NCBI GenBank assembly: GCA_963707875.1
Contig: CAVPRU010000001.1
Coordinates: 806,001-870,000 of the forward strand
Reading direction: 5' to 3'
Source: SZUA-320 sp963707875
Lineage (GTDB): Bacteria > Gemmatimonadota > Gemmatimonadetes > Gemmatimonadales > GWC2-71-9
Length of the DNA: 64,000 nt
Made by a program: the position numbers and the translations under genes
Part shown: positions 55,243-62,293 of the stretch, piece after piece
Layout of the letters: every line of letters starts with the position of its first letter
Numbering within the stretch: the first letter of the stretch is position 1
Notes under the pieces: generated by a model
Databases searched by the model: none
Told to the model about the DNA's origin: nothing
Seen by the model: the letters and a program-made list of their open reading frames with translations, nothing else

Positions 55243-56074
55243 CGAGCCCTTCCCGCATCAGGACCTCTCGGGTGGTCTGATACCCTTCCGTTTCATAGTG
55301 GGCAAACTGCCCCACCGCAAAGGTCGCTCCCCGTTCCACCGCCGGCCGGACGTAGACCAGCCGAGGACGGGCCGGGCTGAGTCGCCAGAGGTCGAGCTCC
55401 ATCTCGGTCGCAAAGGCCATCATGACGCCCAGCGCGTCGAGGTGGGCCTTCAGAAAGGCCGGCGGCGCCAGCCGCCCGGCGGACGGCAGCGCGTCGAACC
55501 CGGGACCCGCATCCACCGCGATCACCAGATCAGCCGCAAACGACGCCGCGGTGCTGAGGGGCAGTGGTCCCCGCAGCCCGCCGTCGGCGAGCCGATGGCC
55601 GTTGAGCTCGGCGGGAGGGTACCACAAGGGCAGGGCGCAGGAGGCGTACAGCGCCTCCATCAGTGGGGCCGCCTCACCCCCGGTGCCGAACCGGACCTCC
55701 TCTCCGGTGTCGAGGTCGGCGGCCGTCACGGTCAGCGGCAGCACCATCTGATCGAACCGCTCCAGAGGCACCAGACGGGCAATCGTCTGCCGCAACGGTT
55801 CATCATGCAGCAGGGCCGTGGCGAAGAGCCCCTGCACCAGGGCGGCGGCGGAGAGCCGGGCGACGTCGCGACGGCGAATGCCGCGGGCCCGGTCGAGAAT
55901 CTCCTCGGGCCGACCGCCGGCGGCCAGGGCGGCCGCCATGACGGCACCCATCGAGGTCCCCACGTACCGGGTGGGATGGAGCCCGGCCTCGATCAACGCC
56001 CGGACCGCGCCCAGGTGGGCGGCCGCCTTGACCCCGCCACCGCTCAACACCACCGTCACTTGCGGACCGGTCAT
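55235..56074 (-). CDS. Patatin-like phospholipase
   Basis: A 279-residue serine hydrolase with a Ser-Asp dyad. VVLSGGGVKAAAHLGAVRAL is the oxyanion loop, YVGTSMGAVMAAA the nucleophile GxSxG, and LADGGLRGPLPL the DG[GA] aspartate. No signal peptide is present, so it is cytoplasmic or membrane-associated. It probably hydrolyses acyl esters of phospholipids. Its neighbour is an acyl-CoA thioesterase, with ATGA overlap, suggesting linked acyl turnover. Confidence 0.9.
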   Translation of the reverse strand: MTGPQVTVVLSGGGVKAAAHLGAVRALIEAGLHPTRYVGTSMGAVMAAALAAGGRPEEILDRARGIRRRDVARLSAAALVQGLFATALLHDEPLRQTIARLVPLERFDQMVLPLTVTAADLDTGEEVRFGTGGEAAPLMEALYASCALPLWYPPAELNGHRLADGGLRGPLPLSTAASFAADLVIAVDAGPGFDALPSAGRLAPPAFLKAHLDALGVMMAFATEMELDLWRLSPARPRLVYVRPAVERGATFAVGQFAHYETEGYQTTREVLMREGLDD

Positions 56075-56562
56075 CGAATCCGCCGGTACTCCTCGCGGTA
56101 CCGCTCGGCGCGCTGATACCGTTCCAGCTCCTCGTCGGTTTCCGGCACCAGGCGAGGCACCTTGATGGGCCGGCGATTCCGATCCACCGCCACGAACACC
56201 ACCTTGGCGCTGTGGGTGTGGCGACGCACTCCAGTGCTGACCTCTTCGGAATAGACCTCGACGCCGATGTCCATCGAGGATCGGCCGACGAAGTCCACCG
56301 TTGCGATGCAGGTCACCAGCGCCCCGACCGGGATGGCCTCGTGGAAGTCGAGTCGATGGATGCTGGCGGTGACGCAGGGGCCGGCCGCGTGCCGGATGGC
56401 CGCAATCGCGGCCGCCTGATCGACCAGCGCCATCAACTGCCCGCCGAACAGGTCGCCCAGCAGGTTCTGCATGTGGGGCATTACGAACGTGCTGATTTCC
56501 CCACGGGAGTGCGACATGGGCCGCGAGTCGGGATGGGTCATGTCGGCCGAGGTCTCGGTCAT
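56071..56562 (-). CDS. Acyl-CoA thioesterase (hotdog fold, YciA/BFIT-like)
   Basis: A 163-residue hotdog enzyme. LGDLFGGQLMALVDQAAAIAA holds the catalytic Asp helix, followed by VTASIHRLDFHEAIPVG and SSMDIGVEVYSEEVSTG, as in YciA-type thioesterases. In-frame ATGs within the first 17 codons make the exact start uncertain; MSHSRGEIS at codon 16 matches family N-termini. It begins two bases after the nadE stop. Confidence 0.88.
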   Translation of the reverse strand: MTETSADMTHPDSRPMSHSRGEISTFVMPHMQNLLGDLFGGQLMALVDQAAAIAAIRHAAGPCVTASIHRLDFHEAIPVGALVTCIATVDFVGRSSMDIGVEVYSEEVSTGVRRHTHSAKVVFVAVDRNRRPIKVPRLVPETDEELERYQRAERYREEYRRIR

Positions 56563-56564
56563 GT

Positions 56565-58352
56565 TCAGTAGTCTACCGGACGGAGATAGAACTCGCCGAT
56601 GGCGGTCTGGCTCAGCATGGCCACGGTCGGGAGTCGGCGCTTCCAGTGAGTCGACTCGAGCCGCCCGCGCACCAGAGCCACCTCCGCCTCGGAGTAGCCC
56701 AGGGCGGCGATTTCCCCGGGTCGGTATCCCAGCAGCAGCCAGTGGAGGATGTGATCGGCCTTGGCGTAGGTGATGCCGAAATCCGCTTCATCGGTCTGTC
56801 CCACCACCAGGTCGGCGCTGGCCGGTTTGTCCACGATCACCGACGGCACACCCAGGTGCCTGGCCAGGGACCAGACCTGGGTCTTGAAGAGATCCCCGAT
56901 CGGATTGACCGGCGGCGAGTCGTCGGCGTGCCAGGTGAAGTAGCCCAGCAGCCGCTCCGACTTGTTGCCGGTGCCGAGCGGGAGAGCCCCTCGTCCGGCG
57001 GAGTGGTCGAACAGGGTGATCATCCGCATCCGGGCCATGATGTTGCCCAGCCGGGCCGGGGTGGGATTCGACGGCAGGGCGCCGGCGAGTCCGTCGACCC
57101 CGGCGGAGATATCCACCGTCTCGACCTCGATCCCGGTGGCGGCGATGACCAGGTCGGCGTGGGCCAGGCTGTCGGGACTGGAAGACCGGTACGGCATCCG
57201 GATCGCCGTCACCTGGGCCGGACCCAACGCCTCCGCCGCCAGGAACGCGACCAGCGCGCTGTCCACCCCACCCGAGAGGCCCACCACCGCCCGCTCGAAA
57301 CCGCGGCGCCGGGTCACCTCGTCACGGATGAACTCGACCAGCCAGCGGCGGGTGAGTTCCGGATCGATCGCGAGGGGATCGGCCTGGCCGGCGGCGGGCT
57401 GGGGCGGGCGCGGGCCCCGGGGCCGGCGGGCCGGTGCCGCCGGCGCCGGGGGCCGCGCCCCGTCCCCACCCCGCCGCCGGGCCAGATTCTCCACCAGATG
57501 GGGCAGCCGCATCTCCAGGTCCGATAGCAACGGCGTCTCCGCCCGAGCCCGGGTGATCTCCTCCAGATCGAGCTCAACCCGCAGCACCGCCTCCTCGAAC
57601 AGCGGGGCCCGGGCCAGGATCTCTCCGCGCGGCCCGACCACGCAGGACCCTCCCTGCAACGCCTTGCCTCCCTCAAACCCGGGCAGCTGGGCCAGCACCA
57701 GGTACATCCCATGTTCGGCGGCGATCGCCTGAACGGTCTGCTCCCAGCGCCGCGCGCTGGCCGGCCGACCGTCCCCGTCTCCCTCGGGATCCGGCCTGAT
57801 CCCCCGGGCCGGACTGGCGCTCACCACCACCAGCAGCAGGGCACCATCGAGGGCCGCAATGGTCGGCAGCAGCGAGTGCCAGGCATCCTCGCACACGATG
57901 GCCGCCAGCCGGCCGTGCCGGGAGTCGCAGGCCTCGACCGAGAGCCCGGGCTCGACGAACCGCTCCTCGTCGAATACTCCGTAGCTGGGGAGAAAGACCT
58001 TCCGGTGGACGTGGCGGATGCCCGCGTCGGACCCGCCGAGGGAGGCCACCAGGGCCGAGTTGTGGATCCGGTTCCTCCAGACCTCATAGAAGCCGACCAC
58101 CACGTCCCAGGGTGGGGCACCGGCCTCGGCGTGGATCCGGGTCAGATCGGCGTAGAGCCGTTCGGCCGGGACCGCGAGATCCTGAACACCTCCCTCCAGG
58201 AAATAGCCGGTCAGGGCGGCCTCCGGGAGGATCACCAGGTCCGGGGGAGCTCCCCCAGCGGCAAGCTCCCGGAACACCCCCGCTAGCCTGGAAAGGTTTT
58301 CGGAGTAGGCGCCCTTCCGAGGCCGAAACTGGACGACGGCGATCCGCAGCAT
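56565..58352 (-). CDS. nadE: Glutamine-hydrolysing NAD+ synthetase
   Basis: A 595-residue fused enzyme. The N-terminal nitrilase-type glutaminase (about 1-270) has Glu in LPEAALTGYF, Lys in VHRKVFLPSYG and Cys in AIVCEDAWHSLL. A linker rich in Pro, Ala and Arg (about 310-345) joins it to the synthetase domain (about 350-590), with VVGLSGGVDSALVAFLA (PP-loop), RMPYRSSSPDS, GTGNKSERLLGYFT and DKPASADLVVGQTDE. It makes NAD from deamido-NAD, ATP and glutamine. ATG 58352 is chosen because it begins MLRIAVVQFRPRKG. Confidence 0.95.
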   Translation of the reverse strand: MLRIAVVQFRPRKGAYSENLSRLAGVFRELAAGGAPPDLVILPEAALTGYFLEGGVQDLAVPAERLYADLTRIHAEAGAPPWDVVVGFYEVWRNRIHNSALVASLGGSDAGIRHVHRKVFLPSYGVFDEERFVEPGLSVEACDSRHGRLAAIVCEDAWHSLLPTIAALDGALLLVVVSASPARGIRPDPEGDGDGRPASARRWEQTVQAIAAEHGMYLVLAQLPGFEGGKALQGGSCVVGPRGEILARAPLFEEAVLRVELDLEEITRARAETPLLSDLEMRLPHLVENLARRRGGDGARPPAPAAPARRPRGPRPPQPAAGQADPLAIDPELTRRWLVEFIRDEVTRRRGFERAVVGLSGGVDSALVAFLAAEALGPAQVTAIRMPYRSSSPDSLAHADLVIAATGIEVETVDISAGVDGLAGALPSNPTPARLGNIMARMRMITLFDHSAGRGALPLGTGNKSERLLGYFTWHADDSPPVNPIGDLFKTQVWSLARHLGVPSVIVDKPASADLVVGQTDEADFGITYAKADHILHWLLLGYRPGEIAALGYSEAEVALVRGRLESTHWKRRLPTVAMLSQTAIGEFYLRPVDY

Positions 58353-58398
58353 GGGCAGGAAGATATTAGAATTCCCCCCTCTCTGGACGGAGCCGGCC

Positions 58399-58866
58399 AT
58401 GCCCACCCCCATCGAGGCCCTGCAGGGCGTCGTCAACGCCAATCAGGCCCTGCCCCACCTCACCACCGGGGGCCAGCCGACGGCCCAGCATTTCCGGGCT
58501 CTCCAAGCCGCCGGGCTCGAGATCGTGATCGACATTCGTGACCCGATGGAGCCCCGGGGGTATGACCAGGAAGCCCTCATGACCGAGCTCGGGTTCGACT
58601 ATCAGGTCATCATCGTCAACGAGGGCACCATGACCGATGCTACCCTCGATCAGATCACCGAGAGCCTGCGAACGGCCGGGGACCGTCCGACCCTGATCCA
58701 TTGTCACAGCGGCAATCGCGTGGGTGGCGCGACGATCCCTCATCTGATGCTCGACCATGGCATGACTGAGGAGGAGGCCACCATGGCCGCGATGCGGATG
58801 GGCCTCCGCAGTGCCCAGCTTCTCCAGTGGGGAATGGAGTACGCGAAAGCCCGCGCCGGGAAGTAG
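58399..58866 (+). CDS. Dual-specificity-like protein phosphatase (BLH/DUF442 type)
   Basis: A 155-residue protein. The start is TPIEALQGVVNANQALPHLTTGGQPT, with GGQPTAQHF common in DUF442 phosphatases. LIHCHSGNRVGGATI is the CX5R loop, with the Asp of IDIRDPMEP as possible acid. The family includes proteins beside sulfide dioxygenases and metallo-lactamases, but none is adjacent. The longer in-frame reading overlaps nadE and lacks a ribosome site. Confidence 0.82.
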   Translation: MPTPIEALQGVVNANQALPHLTTGGQPTAQHFRALQAAGLEIVIDIRDPMEPRGYDQEALMTELGFDYQVIIVNEGTMTDATLDQITESLRTAGDRPTLIHCHSGNRVGGATIPHLMLDHGMTEEEATMAAMRMGLRSAQLLQWGMEYAKARAGK

Positions 58867-58902
58867 TCCCGGCACGGGCCTCGGTTGAACCCTCCAGAGC
58901 GA

Positions 58903-60471
58903 CTAGGGCTTGGGCCGACTTCTGGCCCGCGGAGCCGATCCCCCCGACTTGCCACTGGAAGGCCTGGAGGCCGGTGCGGCCTTGCCACCTGATGGCGAAC
59001 CACCGCGGGGGGTGCTGGCCTGGGGCCTCGAGCCACCCCCGCTCTGCCCACTGGATGGACGGGCCGACCCGGACGGCCTCGATCGATCGGCTCCGCCTCC
59101 GAACACCTTCCCGATCAAGCCGCCTGAACCCCGCTCCGCCCTCCGGGCCGGCGGCGCTTCGGGTACGACCTGCCGCGGCTCGCTCCGGTCACCGCGGGCA
59201 TCGTTGAACCGGACCTGGTCCTGGCGGCTCGACTCGGGCCGGCTCCGTACCACATGCATCCGGTCGTTCTCGTTGACGGGCCCGGCGATTCGCCGTTCCG
59301 CAGCCGAGGGCCGGTCGCCACCTCGCGGGCGAGCGCGAGTGGCCGGGGGTACCGCTCCGGAAGCTGGACGGCCCTTGGGCTGGGCTCCGGGCTCGGAGCC
59401 CCTGGGCTGAGCATTCCGTGGACCGGTGCCCTCGGCTGACCGGCCCTCGGGACGGCGAGCGCGGTCCGCTCCGTCACCACGAGCCCGCCGGGCGGGACCG
59501 GCGGCATCAGCGCCGGAGGAGCCATCCTGCCGGGTACCGTTCGGACCAAAGCCGTCATTGCTCCGGGGACGGGCCGGACGCGGGTTGTTCCGCTCGATCG
59601 TGTAGCCACGAGCGCGTCCCACCACCACCGGGTAGTCGCGCGGCCGCACCACGGGCGGGTAGTAACCAGGCCGATTGTAGCGGTTGTTGCCCCAGTAGGG
59701 TGGGTAGTACCAACCGCCCGGCCGATAGGAGTAGTAGTACGGGTTGTACCACGAATACGGTGAATACCAGTAGCCCGGAGTATACCATGAATGGCCGAAC
59801 CCAAAGCCGACACTCACGTGAACCGAACTGCCTCCCCAATAGTCGCAGCTGAAGCAGGAGGCGCCGTAATAGTACGGGTCTGAGCCGTAGTAGAAGTCAT
59901 AGCCGGGCGACCACCAGATGGGACGGACCACGGCACGAGACACCCGGCGGGCCGGACCATCAACCCAGTAGTCGAGCACGTCATAGTCAAAGCCCCGGGA
60001 CGATGCCACCCGCTGCACCAGGGTGGTCATGTCGGCCTCGGGATCCTCGGTCTCCACCGCGATTCGCAGCGCCTGGTAGTTCCAATCCCCACCCTCCCGG
60101 AATGCATCCAGGCTGAACGGGTCCGTCGCTAGGGCCGCGTAGACCAGCCCCGCCCCACCGTATGGCTCGGCAAGGAAGCTCTGGTCGGCACCAAGATCGC
60201 GCAGTTCGTACCTCCGGCCAGCCTGTACCGCGCCGTCGTCGGACGGATCCAGCGGGAACAGCACTCGCAACTGCCCTTCGGCATCGAATCGAAGGACCAG
60301 CAAGTAGCCAGACACCCCCGTCTCGACCTGAACTCGCACCGGCTGTCCGGGCTCGAACTGGCGGTTGTTGCTGATCCAGAGCCGGATGGCGGGCGCGGGG
60401 GCGGCGGTGGGGTCGGGGCCTGGCGCTGGCACGGTGGCCAGAGATATTGCGGACAGAATCGTGATCAACAT
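58903..60471 (-). CDS. DUF4384-like exported protein with Tyr-rich middle and basic disordered tail
   Basis: A 522-residue exported protein. After a signal peptide, residues about 27-165 form a DUF4384-like domain (IRLWISNNRQFEPGQPVRV, GYLLVLRFDAEGQLRVLFP). Residues about 180-275 are extremely rich in Tyr, Trp, Gly and Pro (YYGSDPYYYGASC, YSPYSWYNPYYYSY). Residues 290-522 are a low-complexity tail rich in Arg, Pro, Ser and Gly. AAGGAGG lies just before the ATG. The tail suggests binding to acidic polymers or cell wall. Function unknown. Confidence 0.72.
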   Translation of the reverse strand: MLITILSAISLATVPAPGPDPTAAPAPAIRLWISNNRQFEPGQPVRVQVETGVSGYLLVLRFDAEGQLRVLFPLDPSDDGAVQAGRRYELRDLGADQSFLAEPYGGAGLVYAALATDPFSLDAFREGGDWNYQALRIAVETEDPEADMTTLVQRVASSRGFDYDVLDYWVDGPARRVSRAVVRPIWWSPGYDFYYGSDPYYYGASCFSCDYWGGSSVHVSVGFGFGHSWYTPGYWYSPYSWYNPYYYSYRPGGWYYPPYWGNNRYNRPGYYPPVVRPRDYPVVVGRARGYTIERNNPRPARPRSNDGFGPNGTRQDGSSGADAAGPARRARGDGADRARRPEGRSAEGTGPRNAQPRGSEPGAQPKGRPASGAVPPATRARPRGGDRPSAAERRIAGPVNENDRMHVVRSRPESSRQDQVRFNDARGDRSEPRQVVPEAPPARRAERGSGGLIGKVFGGGADRSRPSGSARPSSGQSGGGSRPQASTPRGGSPSGGKAAPASRPSSGKSGGSAPRARSRPKP

Positions 60472-60643
60472 GCAGGCCTCCTTCGGGGTCTGGCGGACGG
60501 CTGGTCCCTATAACACCAGAACCGTGCCAAGGCATTCGCCAACCCTGACTGGGATAAGCTCTTGTGTTTCAACAACTTGCCAAATGGTTACCCAGGCCGG
60601 AACCGTCCGGTCGGGGGGACAGGTGTCCTCCCAGGGGACACAC

Positions 60644-61036
60644 TCATCGGGTTCCGGTCCCGGGCCTCCGATGCCAGTACATTCGCATCTCAGTCACTTT
60701 CCCGCCACCGGTCTCGCAGAAGATCGCTCCCCGGGCCTCCACCCACTCACCGGTCCGGCGGCGGCGGAACAGCGCTTTGAACTCGGTGGAGAACCAGGGC
60801 CCGACCGCGAAGATCTCCCCGGTCGACACGGTGATCTCCGACTGATGGTAGGGTACGTCAGCCCACCATCGCCGGATCGCCGCGGTGCCGACCAGCGGGG
60901 CGGAGAATGGGGTTTCCTGAAAGACCGCCTCCTCACTGAAGACGGACATGATCTCGTCGACCTTGGCCCGGGACCAGCCCCTGGCCAGGGTGTCCATCAG
61001 TTCGCGCCCGAGGGCGAGGATGTCGGGGGGGCTCAT
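60644..61036 (-). CDS. SnoaL/NTF2-like domain protein
   Basis: A 130-residue small protein of the cone-shaped NTF2-like fold: LARGWSRAKVDEIMSVFSEEA, APLVGTAAIRRWWADVPY and VEARGAIFCETGGGKVTEMR fit the SnoaL-like pattern. No catalytic residues can be named. It is divergent from the DinB-family gene with only 35 bp between starts, so they share a promoter region. Confidence 0.75.
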   Translation of the reverse strand: MSPPDILALGRELMDTLARGWSRAKVDEIMSVFSEEAVFQETPFSAPLVGTAAIRRWWADVPYHQSEITVSTGEIFAVGPWFSTEFKALFRRRRTGEWVEARGAIFCETGGGKVTEMRMYWHRRPGTGTR

Positions 61037-61071
61037 TGGGTGGTAGAATATACCGAACCGGAGGATACCTG

Positions 61072-61635
61072 ATGACTGCTTTGCGCCAAGCGACCGTTCA
61101 GATGCTGGAAGCGTCGGCCCGCGAATTCCAGGAGCGGACCACCCGGATCGGTGCGGACCTGTGGGACCGGGTCCCGGGGTCGGGCGGATGGTCGCCGGCT
61201 CAGTTGGCCGAACACCTGGCCCTGGTGGAGGCGAGTTGTGCCAAGGTGCTGCCCCGGAAGCTGTTCGCGGCGCCTGCGGCGGAGGAGATTCTGCTGGTCA
61301 CCAGGTCCCGCGAGGCGGGGCTGGCCGGCTGGTGGGAGACGGAGATCAAGCGCGTCGCCCCGGACTTCGTGGCGCCGACCAGGACCTGGCCGGACGCGGA
61401 AGGCACACTGGCGGCGTTTGACGCCCACCGGGCGGCCAACATCGAGACCTACCGTCAGGCCCCGGAAAACCTCAGAGCGTACGCCCTGCCGCACCCGATC
61501 CTGGGGCCTCTTGATGGCTACCAATGGGCGGTGTTTCTCTCCGAGCACCTGCGGCGGCACCTCCGCCAACTCGACCAGATCGTTCAGGACCTCGGGGTCA
61601 CGGTCCAGTCGGGAGGTCAGGCCGCAGGCACATGA
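61072..61635 (+). CDS. DinB superfamily protein
   Basis: A 187-residue four-helix protein of the DinB/YfiT type. SGGWSPAQLAEHLALVEAS and FLSEHLRRHLRQLDQIVQDL carry the conserved metal-binding His positions. CGGAGG lies nine bases before the ATG. Members are putative metal-dependent enzymes, some thiol transferases; the substrate is unknown. Its 3' end overlaps the convergent DtxR-family gene by 38 bp. Confidence 0.8.
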   Translation: MTALRQATVQMLEASAREFQERTTRIGADLWDRVPGSGGWSPAQLAEHLALVEASCAKVLPRKLFAAPAAEEILLVTRSREAGLAGWWETEIKRVAPDFVAPTRTWPDAEGTLAAFDAHRAANIETYRQAPENLRAYALPHPILGPLDGYQWAVFLSEHLRRHLRQLDQIVQDLGVTVQSGGQAAGT

Positions 61636-62293
61636 TGAGTCCCGCCATCGCGTGAGCCACCACCTGCTCGCCCCCGTCGTGACGGACGGTGAGCGGGCCG
61701 TCGAAGGGCTCCCTCCGCACCACGGTCACCGGCGTCCCGGGAGTGAGCCCCGACGCCCCGATGTACCGCAGGTGATCGGCCTGGCGGGTCATCACCCGAT
61801 GCACCTGCACCGTCTCCCCATCCGGGATGTCACAGAGCGGGGTATAGCTCAACTCGGCGATCTGTCCCTGGGCATCCGGAATCGGATCTCCGTGGGGGTC
61901 GAACCGGGGGCTGCCCAGCGCCTCCGCCATTTGCTCAATCAGGGTATCCGAGACCGCGTGTTCCAGCCGCTCCGCCTCGTCGTGGACCGTATCCCAGGTA
62001 TAGCCCAGCCGATCCACCAGATATGCTTCGATGATCCGGTGGCGTCGCACCATTCGGAGGGCCGCCCGGCGACCCGCGTCGGTCAGCGCCACCCCCTGGT
62101 ACGGGACGTGGTTGAGCAGTCCCTGCTCGGAGAGCCGGCGGATCATCCCGCTCACCGAGGGCGGGGCCAGGTCCAGTGATTCGGCCAGCGCACTGGTGGA
62201 GGCCGACTCGCCATGCTGGGTGAGCGAGTACACCGCCTTGAGGTAGTCCTCCACCGAACGGGAGAGATTCCGGGCGTCGGGAATGGCGTTCAC
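61598..62293 (-). CDS. DtxR/MntR family metal-dependent transcriptional regulator
   Basis: A 231-residue repressor. The winged helix (about 1-75) has SVEDYLKAVYSLTQHGE, AESLDLAPPSVSGMIRRLSE and LLNHVPYQGVALTDAGRR. The dimerisation and metal domain (about 76-140) has MVRRHRIIEAYLVDRLGY and HDEAERLEHAVSDTLIEQM, with the usual His/Glu ligands, and a FeoA/SH3-like domain follows (about 160-225). GTG 62293 overlaps the ATPase stop as GTGA. Coupling suggests it senses the metal exported by that pump. Confidence 0.9.
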   Translation of the reverse strand: MNAIPDARNLSRSVEDYLKAVYSLTQHGESASTSALAESLDLAPPSVSGMIRRLSEQGLLNHVPYQGVALTDAGRRAALRMVRRHRIIEAYLVDRLGYTWDTVHDEAERLEHAVSDTLIEQMAEALGSPRFDPHGDPIPDAQGQIAELSYTPLCDIPDGETVQVHRVMTRQADHLRYIGASGLTPGTPVTVVRREPFDGPLTVRHDGGEQVVAHAMAGLIMCLRPDLPTGP

